Under the pieces are notes generated by a model, which was given only the letters and a program-made list of their open reading frames with translations, did no database searches and was not told where the DNA came from. 16,113 nt of DNA from DATKMG01 sp035541995 (GTDB lineage Bacteria; Acidobacteriota; Terriglobia; Versatilivoradales; Versatilivoraceae), in NCBI GenBank assembly GCA_035541995.1, contig DATKMG010000369.1:1-16113 (forward strand). The letters are read 5' to 3'. Numbering within the stretch: position 1 is the first letter of the stretch; the number at the start of each line of letters is the position of its first letter. Shown here one piece after another: positions 1 through 7,606 of this stretch. The position numbers and the translations under genes are program-made.

Positions 1-990
1 TGGCCGGATTCAACCCCGGTCATGCTGCACAATTTCATGATGGCAGCCAGGGAAGCCGGCTTCACGATGGATCAATTTCGAAACGATCCGCAAGCAATTG
101 CTGACAGCTTCATCCAGGCGGTCGAAAAGTACCACTACGACGGCGCAATGTTGGATGTGGATACTGTGACATTAGCCGAGGCTGTGGGGGTGCCGATCGA
201 TTTTCCCAGAGACCAGCCCGCACGTTGCCACGGTGCGAAGCTTAAGGAACTCTGCGAGGTTGACCATTTGGAACCGGTGGACATCAAAGCCTGCCGCAGG
301 GTGCAAGTCTGGCTGGAAGCCGCACGTCTGCTGGTTCGTCACTTTGATAAGGAAGTCTTCGTCAGGGGCAATTGTGACCAATGCCCCTTCTCCCTGGCCA
401 GCATGATGCGTAGCCCAGAGCAGTGGATGCTGGATCTTACCGAAGGTGGCAGCCTGGAAAAAGTCCAATCTCTGCTGAACTATTGCCTCGACATTACAGT
501 TCAATTCATCCGCCTGATGGCACAAACCGGGGTCCACATGCTTTCCAACGGCGACAGCCCTGCTGGTCCGGACATGATCTCGCCTCGGATGTACCGCCAG
601 TTCGCCCTTCCTTCTGAGCAAAAGGTCGTACAATTTGCTCACGGATTGCACCTCCCCTACGTCTTGCACATCTGTGGCAAGACTGATCGTATTCTTGAAG
701 ATATGGTCTCGACCGGCTCAGACGGTCTCGAACTTGACTACAAAACCGATTTGGAATTGGCAGAAGAGACCTTGCGAGGGAAGACCACTTTCATCGGAAA
801 TCTCGATCCGAATGCAGTCCTGGCTTTAGGGACAACCCAATTGGTGGAAACCGAGACTCATAAGCTGCTGGAATGCTTTCGACACAATCCCCGGTTCATT
901 CTCAATGCCGGCTGCGCAATTCCAGCCATCACGCCCACTGAGAACCTGCAGGCAATGATCCGGGTAGCTCGCCAGTTCTCACGTTCGTAA
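1..990 (+). CDS. URO-D superfamily protein, MtaA/CmuA-like (5' end outside window)
   Basis: The reading frame is open from base 1 and ends at a TAA. The first Met codon is at 22, but the seven codons before it (WPDSTPV) fit the strand that precedes MLHNF in this family, so the true start is upstream. Numbered from that Met, the protein has the zinc-ligand pattern of the methyltransferase branch of the uroporphyrinogen decarboxylase superfamily: His216-x-Cys218 in LHICGK, and Cys298 in NAGCAIP near the C-terminus. The conserved TPTENLQAM tail follows. HemE-type decarboxylases lack this Zn triad, so a haem role is unlikely. Characterised relatives move methyl groups between corrinoid proteins and thiols such as coenzyme M. 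No corrinoid protein is in view, so the substrate is unknown. The next gene is convergent. Family assignment is firm; the reaction is inferred. Confidence 0.88.
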   Translation, partial: WPDSTPVMLHNFMMAAREAGFTMDQFRNDPQAIADSFIQAVEKYHYDGAMLDVDTVTLAEAVGVPIDFPRDQPARCHGAKLKELCEVDHLEPVDIKACRRVQVWLEAARLLVRHFDKEVFVRGNCDQCPFSLASMMRSPEQWMLDLTEGGSLEKVQSLLNYCLDITVQFIRLMAQTGVHMLSNGDSPAGPDMISPRMYRQFALPSEQKVVQFAHGLHLPYVLHICGKTDRILEDMVSTGSDGLELDYKTDLELAEETLRGKTTFIGNLDPNAVLALGTTQLVETETHKLLECFRHNPRFILNAGCAIPAITPTENLQAMIRVARQFSRS

Positions 991-1033
991 GAATTGAACC
1001 AGATTTCGAACGGAATAGCAGTAAGAACCCAAG

Positions 1034-1057
1034 GGGGCATTTCCATAAGAGTGCCCC
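1034..1057 (+). terminator. Weak hairpin downstream of the URO-D gene
   Basis: GGGGCA (1034-1039) and TGCCCC (1052-1057) form a 6-bp stem with a 12-nt loop, 44 nt after the URO-D stop. No T-run follows on the plus strand, so it would be a weak or Rho-assisted terminator at best. Confidence 0.25.
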
Positions 1058-1085
1058 ATGACCTCCTCAAGCTTACTACCACAGA

Positions 1086-1117
1086 TAAAAATGACCACCA
1101 GCCCACGGAGTGGGCTG
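1086..1117 (-). terminator. Intrinsic terminator of the MFS transporter gene
   Basis: CAGCCCAC (1099-1106) and GTGGGCTG (1110-1117) form a perfect 8-bp stem with a 3-nt loop. On the minus strand the stem is followed within seven bases by a run of five T (AAAAA at 1087-1091 on the plus strand). It lies about 36 nt beyond the transporter stop, and the stem could also slow transcription arriving from the URO-D gene. Confidence 0.6.
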
Positions 1118-1152
1118 CTCTCCTATGGCCTTTCAGGTCATTGTCACGAAAC

Positions 1153-2574
1153 TCAATCCAGGAGATCCTTCTCGATCTGCTCGAGGGTCTTTCCTTTAGT
1201 TTCAGGCAGCCGTAACTTTACGAAGAAGAACCCGAACACACAAATAGCGGCGTAGGTCCAGAAGGTGCTTGCTGGGCCCAGGACGCGATTTAAAATTGGG
1301 AAAGTAAAAGTGAGTGCGAAGCAGCCGATCCAGAGGGCAAATACAGAAATCGACATGGCCGCCCCTCGTATGCGGTTTGGAAAGATTTCAGCCAGGACGA
1401 CCCACGTGACTGGCGCCAACGTACAACCATAGCAGCCAATGGCGCCTACAACCAGGATCAGAAGATAAACGCCCTGGGTGTGGGTGAAGTAACTAGCTCC
1501 GATCAAAACATAGAGCATTGAGAGTCCTATCCATCCAGCTAACATTAAGACTCGTCGGCCCAAACGGTCCACGGTGTGTATGGCCACAAAAGTGAAAGCG
1601 AGGTTAACAATCCCTGTAATCACGATGTTAAAGAGGATATCAGAGACTTTGTAACCTGCAGCAGTGAATACTTCCTCAGCATAATTGAAAATGACGTTAA
1701 TCCCGCACCACTGTTGAAGCACTGCAATCGTGACACCCAGCAACAGGATTCTTACCATCTTGGGTTCCGACAAATCCCTGAAATTGACTCTGTCAATTTC
1801 GTTCACCAGCGTTTCCTCTATCTGAGTTAGGGTCTGCCGAGCATAAATCTCTCCGCCTATATGGGCAAGGACATCCTTGGCCTTTTCGTGTTTTCCACTC
1901 TTAGCCAACCACCTGGGACTCTCCGGGACAAGGAACATGCAAAGGAAAAAGAAAACCGCCGGCACGGCGGTCACCCCGAACATCCAACGCCAACCTGACT
2001 GCCCATTCCAGGAATTCAGAATATCGAGGGGGGTCGCCTCTGGAGGCACGGGACGGGCTATCAGCCAGTTCGTGAATTGAGCGGCAAGGATGCCTATGAC
2101 GATTGTGAGTTGGTTTATGGAAACAAGCTTCCCTCGAATGGAGGCTGGGGCGACTTCTGCTATGTACATTGGTGACAAGTTGGAAGCCAACCCGATGGCA
2201 ATCCCCCCCAGGATCCGCCATATCACGAATTCAGTGAATGCACTCGCCATTCCGGTCCCGATTGAAGTAAGTGCAAAAAGAAATCCGGACAGTAGCAGAA
2301 GTCGCTTGCGCCCATATTTGTCGCTCAATCCGCCCGCAAGGATTGCACCCACCAAACAACCGACCAATGCGCAACTCATCGCCCAACCCTGTGTCGAGGG
2401 GTTAAGGAGTTGAAAGTATTTCTCGTAAAAGGGCTTGGCGCCGCCAATCACGACCCAGTCGTAGCCAAACAGCAGCCCCCCTAACGCAGCCGCCATAGAC
2501 ACCAACCAGACATAAGTCATGTTGTAGCGGGTTGGAACACCTGCAGAAACGTCAAGCTTGGTTCCAGATACCAT
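1153..2574 (-). CDS. Sugar porter family MFS transporter
   Basis: 473-residue inner-membrane transporter with the signatures of the sugar porter (SP/GLUT/XylE) branch of the major facilitator superfamily. The cytoplasmic loop 2-3 motif is GGLSDKYGRKR (81-91). PESPRW (217-222) follows TM6, QQWCGIN (287-293) is the TM7 sugar-binding motif, VDRLGRR lies in the second-half loop, and PETKGK (457-462) is near the C-terminus. Twelve membrane helices are expected and the length is normal. In XylE the paired Gln and the Asn of QQxxGIN contact the sugar; all three are kept here. The substrate is probably a hexose or pentose, but its identity cannot be read from the sequence. An AGGTGA ribosome site lies just before the ATG at 2574. 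The gene stands alone, with its own promoter and terminator. Confidence 0.93.
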   Translation of the reverse strand: MVSGTKLDVSAGVPTRYNMTYVWLVSMAAALGGLLFGYDWVVIGGAKPFYEKYFQLLNPSTQGWAMSCALVGCLVGAILAGGLSDKYGRKRLLLLSGFLFALTSIGTGMASAFTEFVIWRILGGIAIGLASNLSPMYIAEVAPASIRGKLVSINQLTIVIGILAAQFTNWLIARPVPPEATPLDILNSWNGQSGWRWMFGVTAVPAVFFFLCMFLVPESPRWLAKSGKHEKAKDVLAHIGGEIYARQTLTQIEETLVNEIDRVNFRDLSEPKMVRILLLGVTIAVLQQWCGINVIFNYAEEVFTAAGYKVSDILFNIVITGIVNLAFTFVAIHTVDRLGRRVLMLAGWIGLSMLYVLIGASYFTHTQGVYLLILVVGAIGCYGCTLAPVTWVVLAEIFPNRIRGAAMSISVFALWIGCFALTFTFPILNRVLGPASTFWTYAAICVFGFFFVKLRLPETKGKTLEQIEKDLLD

Positions 2575-2614
2575 CTACTTCACCTGACACGATTGGATAG
2601 CAAGCAAAGGCAGG

Positions 2615-2643
2615 TTTCTATCGTGATGTGGGTGTCATGTCAA
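2615..2643 (-). promoter_or_regulatory. Sigma70-type promoter for the MFS transporter
   Basis: On the minus strand a perfect -35 TTGACA (2638-2643) is separated by 17 bases from a -10 TAGAAA (2615-2620, 4 of 6 matches). Predicted transcription would start near 2608, giving a leader of about 34 nt that includes the AGGTGA ribosome site. Confidence 0.55.
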
Positions 2644-2859
2644 GAGGCAAGAACGGCTTCTATGAAAATCCGGTTTTAGGGGGCCGAACTCCGTGAGGCC
2701 GATGACTCCTGCTCGCCTATTCAGCCCCGTAGAACTCGGCACTCTAACGTTTTCATCGACCGGGTGAGCAGAATAGTTCATGGGGCACTTTTATGAAAAT
2801 GCGAGATTGGGCAGTCACGTCGACCAGGCCCTATGCGGGAAGCGTGGGCTTGTCAAACC
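2644..2859. other. Gene-free spacer
   Basis: First part of the 509-base gap between the MFS and aldo/keto reductase genes. I see no coding potential, RNA gene or convincing hairpin. A short near-repeat (TATGAAAAT at about 2661 and 2792) is too small to interpret. Confidence 0.4.
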
Positions 2860-3083
2860 AGCAAAAAGCCTACGGCTCGCGGCGACCGCCGTCGCTAAGT
2901 GCGCTCGCCGTGGCTACCCATACTATTGTCATTGGCAGAGGATCTTTCCTGCTAAGCGGCATGAGGTTTGGACTTTTATCGTTACCCGGAGGGGATTCAT
3001 TTGAATAGCCGCAGGTGGAGCGAAGCGACGCCCACGGAAAGGAAAACAGGGGACGATCAACCTTGAAAGGGTTGAGCCTGTTG
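2860..3083. repeat. Probable dispersed intergenic repeat debris
   Basis: This stretch has the look of intergenic repeat families seen in Acidobacteriota, Verrucomicrobiota and similar genomes, recalled rather than searched. Components in order are a GC-rich segment with cgccg-like units (about 2868-2915), a CCCGGAGGGGATTCATTTG box (2985-3003), an AGCCGCAGGTGGAGCGAAGCG box (from 3007) with an imperfect CCG/GTGG...CCAC/GG stem (3009-3037), and a TCAACC...GGTTGA hairpin (3057-3075). Overlapping open frames on both strands translate to the low-complexity, Pro/Arg/Ser-rich text typical of such repeats. No ribosome site precedes them. The repeat abuts the stop codon of the aldo/keto reductase gene. 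Confidence 0.45.
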
Positions 3084-3959
3084 CTAAACGGCCGAGAATT
3101 GGGGCATCTTCTGTACGACTTCGTCCAAGTGTTCCTTCCTGGAGAAGCCGATCGTGAAAGCATCCACGCAATCCAGTTTGACGGCGTGTTCAATTGCCCG
3201 TTTCACGTCATGGGTCAACTGGCCAGCCCCAAGTATTTTCATTCCTATGACACCCTTGCCATTCTTCTTCATTTCTTGCAGGACAGAAATTACCGTCGCC
3301 GGATCTGAGTCCATGTGCGCTTGGATTGGGTTGATTCTGGCCAGATCCACCTGAACCCAAGGATTCTTCGCCGCGACTTTCAAAGCCTCAAGGGTGTGGC
3401 ACGATACGCCATGGGCACGGATAATCCCTTTCTCTTTGGCTTTCGACAGGACCTCCATGGCGCCTTGTCTTTCTTGAGGCCAGTTGGCGCTCATCATACA
3501 GTGCAGAAGAACCACATCTATGAAGTCGGTCCCCAATTCCTTACGGAACCTGTCTAAATCTGCCCACATTTCATCAGACGTACCGGCATGCGTCTTGGTC
3601 AATAGGACAACCCGATTCCGGCCGACTTGTTTCAACCCGGCGTTCAGATGTGGATGGCTTCCATACTGGTCCGCTGTTTCCCAGAAGTTGATCCCTTGAT
3701 CAAAGCCGTAGCGGAGCAAGTCGGAGAAGGTCTTAACCCCCAGACGTGTTTGCTCCGAAGAGTGATTAACCCCGTTGGTTCCACTCCCCAAAGCGAGACG
3801 GGAGAGTTTGATCCCCGTGCTCCCCAAAAGTACCTGGTCGGAGGCTAGTTTTTTTGTCGAAGTCGAGGCTTGAAGCAAGCTCTGGTTCAATCCAACCCAG
3901 ACTGAACCGACCCCAACAAGCCCCCGAGTTATAAAATCACGCCGATTAAATTGATCCAT
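3084..3959 (-). CDS. Tat-exported aldo/keto reductase
   Basis: 291 residues. The N-terminus MDQFNRRDF, with Arg6-Arg7, plus a hydrophobic stretch to about residue 30 is a twin-arginine signal. The rest is a single AKR (beta/alpha)8 barrel. AKR landmarks are NFWETADQYG (91-100), TKTHAG (121-126) and IDVVLLH (147-153), giving catalytic Tyr99, Lys122 and His153. The usual Asp of the tetrad is Glu94. The C-terminal GFSRKEHLDE matches the NAD(P)-binding end of the barrel. It should reduce a carbonyl, or oxidise an alcohol, with NAD(P)(H) carried through the membrane in folded form. AGGGG lies 9 nt before the ATG. It is divergent from the exported Gfo/Idh/MocA gene, which suggests related periplasmic sugar or polyol chemistry; the substrate is unknown. 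Confidence 0.88.
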   Translation of the reverse strand: MDQFNRRDFITRGLVGVGSVWVGLNQSLLQASTSTKKLASDQVLLGSTGIKLSRLALGSGTNGVNHSSEQTRLGVKTFSDLLRYGFDQGINFWETADQYGSHPHLNAGLKQVGRNRVVLLTKTHAGTSDEMWADLDRFRKELGTDFIDVVLLHCMMSANWPQERQGAMEVLSKAKEKGIIRAHGVSCHTLEALKVAAKNPWVQVDLARINPIQAHMDSDPATVISVLQEMKKNGKGVIGMKILGAGQLTHDVKRAIEHAVKLDCVDAFTIGFSRKEHLDEVVQKMPQFSAV

Positions 3960-4123
3960 GTTGTGTTTCCCCTCTGATCCTTGTACGACTGAAAGTTGAT
4001 ATCAGAAGCATACAGGGCCAGAACCCGCAATTCCGTCGCACATTTGAAGCTCACTTAGGTTCTACCCTGGGGCCTCCTCTTCAAAACTCACACCCTATTC
4101 AAGGTCCATTTTTGCGTTGATAG

Positions 4124-4152
4124 TTGCAATTCGCTAACAAAGATTTTACTGT
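4124..4152 (+). promoter_or_regulatory. Candidate promoter for the Gfo/Idh/MocA gene
   Basis: TTGCAA (4124-4129, 4 of 6), a 17-base spacer, then TACTGT (4147-4152, with the key T, A and final T). The start point would be near 4159, leaving a 35-nt leader that carries AAGGAG at 4183-4188. Confidence 0.35.
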
Positions 4153-4155
4153 AAA
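4145..4155. promoter_or_regulatory. Perfect palindrome over the -10 region, possible operator
   Basis: TTTACTGTAAA is an 11-base perfect palindrome (TTTAC, T, GTAAA) that overlaps the candidate -10 of the Gfo/Idh/MocA promoter in the divergent spacer. A repressor binding here would block that promoter. It is short and AT-rich, so chance cannot be excluded. Confidence 0.25.
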
Positions 4156-4193
4156 CTCGAGCGGGCACATAAGGAAAAGAGTAAGGAGATGCC

Positions 4194-5534
4194 ATGTCAA
4201 CATCGAACCCATCAAAAAGGACTATTTCTCGAAGGGGATTTCTCCAGCGCTCGACCACCGTTGCTGCGACAGCAGTTGCCTATGTTAGCAGCGCCGGTTC
4301 CTACAACCGAATTCTGGGGGCCAATGAACGGATTTCTCTTGGCCACATCGGTGTGGGGAACCGTGGCCGCGAGCTGGACGAAATCATCGCGCGCCTCAAA
4401 GACAAAGAGAACGTTGAGATGACTGCCGTTTGTGACTTGTGGAAGACAAATCGCGAGAGGGCAGTTTCTGCCGCAGCGCGTGCATATGGAAAATCTCCCC
4501 GGTCCTTCCAATTCTATGAAGAGCTGCTGGCACTGAAAGGCGTTGACGCGGTGGTGATATCGACCGGCGATTTTCAACATGCCCAGCTACTCAAAGCGGC
4601 AGCTGAGGCCGGAAAACACGCGTATGTGGAAAAGCCAATGGCCAATGATCTCGGAGAAGCAAAAGCAGCCCGAGATGCCGTTTTGTCTCGCAACCTCGTT
4701 GTACAGGTCGGCACTCAGCACCGCAGCGAACCTTATCAGAAGGCAGTGAAAGAACTCATAAAGGATGGTGTACTCGGCGATGTCAGCAAGGTGGAAATCG
4801 TCTGGAATTACCATGGTCCCCGCTGGCGCGGACGACCTGAGGTCAAACAAATCAGAGAAGCCGATACAGACTGGCGCCGCTGGCTTCTGAACAAACCATT
4901 TCGCCCCTTCGATCCCCAGGCCTATTTTGAATTCCGGTTGTACAGGGATTTCTCCGGTGGCATTGCCGATCAATGGTTAAGCCATGGGATCGACCTGGTG
5001 CATTTCTTCCTCGATGAAAATTTCCCCAAAAGTGTGGTCGCTCATGGGGGAGTCTTTGCCTGGCATGACGGACGGGAGAATCCAGACACCTTTCAGACCT
5101 TGTTGGAGTATTCGAAAGGCTTCATGGTCAGTTTTTCAACCAGTTTTGGTAATGACTCCGATAGCTTTAGTCGCATTATGGGTAAGAAGGCAACCCTGGT
5201 GAACATTGGGGGAGAGGGCAGTCCAAGGTGGAAGTTCGTGGAGGAGAAAGGCACTCACGAAGACAATCCGTTTATCCAGCGGTCTGAGAAGTATGTGACT
5301 CTGGAGAATGAAAAGGGCCTTCCACCTACTTTTATCGATGATAGCGATCCTTCCCACATGACCAATTGGCTTGACTGTCTCCGAACCAAGAAAGCCACTA
5401 ATGCGACTGTACTGAATGGGTATAGCCACTCCGTTGCCTGCATGATGGCCGCTCGAGCCTACTGGGAAGGAAAGCGACTGCACTGGGACCCCAAGTCAGA
5501 AGCCATTCTGGACAATCCGCCGAAAGAAGGATAG
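4194..5534 (+). CDS. Tat-exported Gfo/Idh/MocA family oxidoreductase
   Basis: 446 residues. The N-terminus carries ISRRGFL (Arg13-Arg14) and an Ala-rich segment to about residue 35, a twin-arginine signal. The Rossmann nucleotide-binding motif is GHIGVGNRG (50-58), the acidic end of beta2 is VCDLW (79-83), and the family EKP motif is Glu146-Lys147-Pro148. The C-terminal alpha/beta domain runs to the end, a normal length for the exported subgroup. Such enzymes oxidise or reduce sugars, inositols or their derivatives with NAD(P); exported members such as Zymomonas glucose-fructose oxidoreductase keep the cofactor tightly bound. The substrate is not predictable here. AAGGAG precedes the ATG by 5 bases. 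It shares its upstream region with the divergent Tat aldo/keto reductase. Confidence 0.93.
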   Translation: MSTSNPSKRTISRRGFLQRSTTVAATAVAYVSSAGSYNRILGANERISLGHIGVGNRGRELDEIIARLKDKENVEMTAVCDLWKTNRERAVSAAARAYGKSPRSFQFYEELLALKGVDAVVISTGDFQHAQLLKAAAEAGKHAYVEKPMANDLGEAKAARDAVLSRNLVVQVGTQHRSEPYQKAVKELIKDGVLGDVSKVEIVWNYHGPRWRGRPEVKQIREADTDWRRWLLNKPFRPFDPQAYFEFRLYRDFSGGIADQWLSHGIDLVHFFLDENFPKSVVAHGGVFAWHDGRENPDTFQTLLEYSKGFMVSFSTSFGNDSDSFSRIMGKKATLVNIGGEGSPRWKFVEEKGTHEDNPFIQRSEKYVTLENEKGLPPTFIDDSDPSHMTNWLDCLRTKKATNATVLNGYSHSVACMMAARAYWEGKRLHWDPKSEAILDNPPKEG

Positions 5535-5568
5535 GACGTGGACTTCCCCTTTCTTGCCCAGAGCCAAA

Positions 5569-5597
5569 GCGCCAGCGCCGCAACGCTGTGCTGGCGC
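5569..5597. terminator. Strong hairpin between convergent genes
   Basis: GCGCCAGC (5569-5576) pairs perfectly with GCTGGCGC (5590-5597) around a 13-nt loop, 35 nt after the Gfo/Idh/MocA stop. Neither strand has a clear T-run, so it is a terminator-like or mRNA 3'-end stabilising hairpin. The rest of 5598-5763 shows nothing recognisable. Confidence 0.4.
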
Positions 5598-5763
5598 ATA
5601 CCATGGATTCCCCTCCTGACTGCTGTTCTGCATTGAGAAGGGGTGTGAACTGAAGCCCTCCTGTTACGAGTTCAATTTAGCAGCGAAGGAGCTAGTTCAT
5701 CCTGCATAAAAGCCGCATCAGAGGAGAGAGAGGGCCGCACGACCAAGCCTTGAGCCAAACGCG

Positions 5764-5904
5764 CTAATGACCCTGTTGCTTTCGGAGTTCCCGAAACATG
5801 GAGCTAAGATCTGCTAGACCCTTAATCGTGACGATCACAGTGATCACGGCAAAAGCCAGGCCCGAGACGATCAACCACAAACCCCAGAAGAAAATGAGTC
5901 CCAT
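5764..5904 (-). CDS. 46-residue single-pass membrane protein, probable symporter accessory subunit
   Basis: A short frame from ATG (5904-5902) to TAG. The protein begins MGLIFFWGLW and continues as one hydrophobic helix to about residue 27. It ends in a polar, basic tail, FRELRKQQGH (37-46). AGGTGA sits directly upstream (5908-5913, complement). It starts 36 nt after the stop of the sodium:solute symporter gene in the same direction, so the two are probably cotranscribed. Very small proteins are known beside SSS-type symporters in other bacteria and archaea, where they are thought to aid assembly or stability. The topology, ribosome site and position are seen; the accessory role is inferred. 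It is too short for usual gene-length cut-offs. Confidence 0.75.
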   Translation of the reverse strand: MGLIFFWGLWLIVSGLAFAVITVIVTIKGLADLSSMFRELRKQQGH

Positions 5905-5940
5905 AATTCACCTATTCTGAGAAACCTTCCAGGATCCCCA

Positions 5941-7485
5941 TTAGGCTGCTCGCTGACGTTCGTTGTTCATATTTCCCAACAAGGAGCCAGCCAGAAATCC
6001 GATCATAGCACCCCCAAAAGCCAGAAATCCCGCGACGTTCAGGTTGCGAAGAATAGACGGAATAAAGGTGAACGATTCAGGGAGAAGCGGGACGATTGCC
6101 CCAAGAGCCCCCATTGACATGGCCAGGTATCCTCCTAGGGTGTTGGCTCTTTTCCAATAAATTCCCCCGACGACACTGATGAACGAGCCGGCCAGAAAAA
6201 TCGTGGCGGTAATGTTCAAGTATTTGTAAACCACGTCGGGTAGCCGGTAGTAGAGCCCCCAGAACATGACAAACAGGCTGACAAAGAGATTAGCAATTCG
6301 GTTCATCAGGATCTGGGTACTGGAACTCAACATGGGCTTGCCCAGAAACTGCCTAATAGGGAGGATGATGTCCTGGGAGATCACCGAACTCCATCCCAAC
6401 AAGTAGGAACTGTTAACAGACATTGTTGCAGCCAACATGCCCGCGACCACAAGCCCTCGAATCCCCGGTCCGAGAATTTGAGCCAGCATGGCGGGCATAG
6501 CATTCAATGGTTCGATGACTTTCCCATGAACAACCGGGGAAGGCACCCCGCCGATCAGCGCTCCGGTCCCAAAAAGCGTGAGGGCGCAGATTCCCCAAAG
6601 CATGGGCAACATACCTCGACCCAAGAAAATGAAGCCCGTCCACGTCATGACCTTCTTTGAGGTCTCCGGGCTCTTGGTGGAAAACATTCGCATCGCAGTC
6701 GTCTGCCAGCAGGTGTGCACCGAAAACCAAAGCAGAGTTTGCCACGCTAGGAACACCCATCCAATGTCCGGATGAAAAAATGGGTTGATGCCGGCCCTTC
6801 CATAGGTGGTAGTGACTTTTTCGACGATATTTCCCCATCCTGCATGGTAGACCGCATAGATGCTGACCAGGACGGTCGCTGTTGACAAAAGAACGTATTG
6901 TAGGAAGTCTGTGATCACCACTGAAACCATACCGCCTAAGACCGTGTACGCTAACTCCAAAGCCAGGATCAAGGTCATGACCCCGACCAGGACCTGATGC
7001 GAAGTCATTCCCCACGGATGCCAATTGTCGAGACCGCTGACGACTGTCAGGAACTTTCCCTCCACAATCAGGAACGCTCCCATGTTCAAAACTCCTCCCA
7101 AAGCGACCAGGAAGCCGGTCAACAGCCTTAGGCCACGGCTGTATTTCAACTCAAAATACTCGGGAACCGTCATGAGCTTCATTTCACGAAACCTCTTGAC
7201 GATAAAACCGGTACGGCCTACGAAAATCATAACCAGCCCGGAGATCAGGGCCACTGAGAATGCAGAAAACCCGTACTTGTAGCCGAACTCGGAGTAGTAC
7301 ATGAAAGTGATCGTGCCAATCTCCGTGGCCGCCAGAGTGGCAATGCCCACATAAAGGCCCAATTCTCGCCCTGCCACCAGGTAGTGCGATACATTCCCTA
7401 TGTACCTCTTTCCCAGCAAACCCATGCCCAGGGAGATGCCCAGGTAGGTTACGACAATCACCCAGTCAATCGCGGCAAAGTTCAA
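5941..7485 (-). CDS. Sodium:solute symporter (SSS) family transporter
   Basis: 514 residues, polytopic, with about 13 expected membrane helices. Family marks are DWVIVVTYL at the N-terminus (7-15), YLVAGREL (35-42), TVPEYFELKYSRGLR (106-120) and YTVLGGMVSVVITDFLQ (180-196). The C-terminus ends after the last helix in a short charged tail. The LeuT-fold core should couple solute uptake to an ion gradient. The helix that carries the Na2 site in PutP reads LAATMSVNSS, with Ser356 kept but Val357 where PutP has Thr341, so the coupling ion is open to question. The start used is TTG (7485-7483) with a GGGGGGA stretch 8 bases upstream; no ATG fits as well. The substrate is unknown. A 46-residue membrane protein follows in the same transcription unit. 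Confidence 0.9.
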   Translation of the reverse strand: MNFAAIDWVIVVTYLGISLGMGLLGKRYIGNVSHYLVAGRELGLYVGIATLAATEIGTITFMYYSEFGYKYGFSAFSVALISGLVMIFVGRTGFIVKRFREMKLMTVPEYFELKYSRGLRLLTGFLVALGGVLNMGAFLIVEGKFLTVVSGLDNWHPWGMTSHQVLVGVMTLILALELAYTVLGGMVSVVITDFLQYVLLSTATVLVSIYAVYHAGWGNIVEKVTTTYGRAGINPFFHPDIGWVFLAWQTLLWFSVHTCWQTTAMRMFSTKSPETSKKVMTWTGFIFLGRGMLPMLWGICALTLFGTGALIGGVPSPVVHGKVIEPLNAMPAMLAQILGPGIRGLVVAGMLAATMSVNSSYLLGWSSVISQDIILPIRQFLGKPMLSSSTQILMNRIANLFVSLFVMFWGLYYRLPDVVYKYLNITATIFLAGSFISVVGGIYWKRANTLGGYLAMSMGALGAIVPLLPESFTFIPSILRNLNVAGFLAFGGAMIGFLAGSLLGNMNNERQRAA

Positions 7486-7577
7486 TGCTGTTGTCCCCCC
7501 GTATAAGGCTCGCCATGTAGGTTCGGCCTCGACCGCGGTTCAGCTTTCCAAGCGGGAAGGTACCCACAAATTCGGCA

Positions 7578-7606
7578 ATCATGCATTCTTTTATGAAGAA
7601 AATCAA
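7578..7606 (-). promoter_or_regulatory. Candidate promoter for the symporter operon
   Basis: On the minus strand: TTGATT (7601-7606, 4 of 6), a 17-base spacer, then CATGAT (7578-7583, 4 of 6). Transcription would start near 7571, with a leader of roughly 86 nt. Upstream lies a tandem 9-bp repeat, TTAGCGCCG twice (7615-7632). The remainder of 7486-7734 shows nothing else that I recognise. Confidence 0.35.

Noticed and set aside
22..990. Annotation as haem-pathway uroporphyrinogen decarboxylase (HemE)
   Set aside because: The His-x-Cys...Cys zinc pattern and the NAGCAIP end belong to the methyltransferase branch of the superfamily.
2780..3193. Overlapping open frames on both strands between the MFS and aldo/keto reductase genes
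   Set aside because: They have no ribosome site, their translations are Pro/Arg/Ser-rich without domains, they overlap each other or the reductase gene, and the DNA looks like repeat debris.
6413..7024. A 203-codon minus-strand frame inside the symporter gene
   Set aside because: It is an out-of-frame shadow of a strongly supported membrane transporter; the translation is His/Gly/Arg-rich with no family match.
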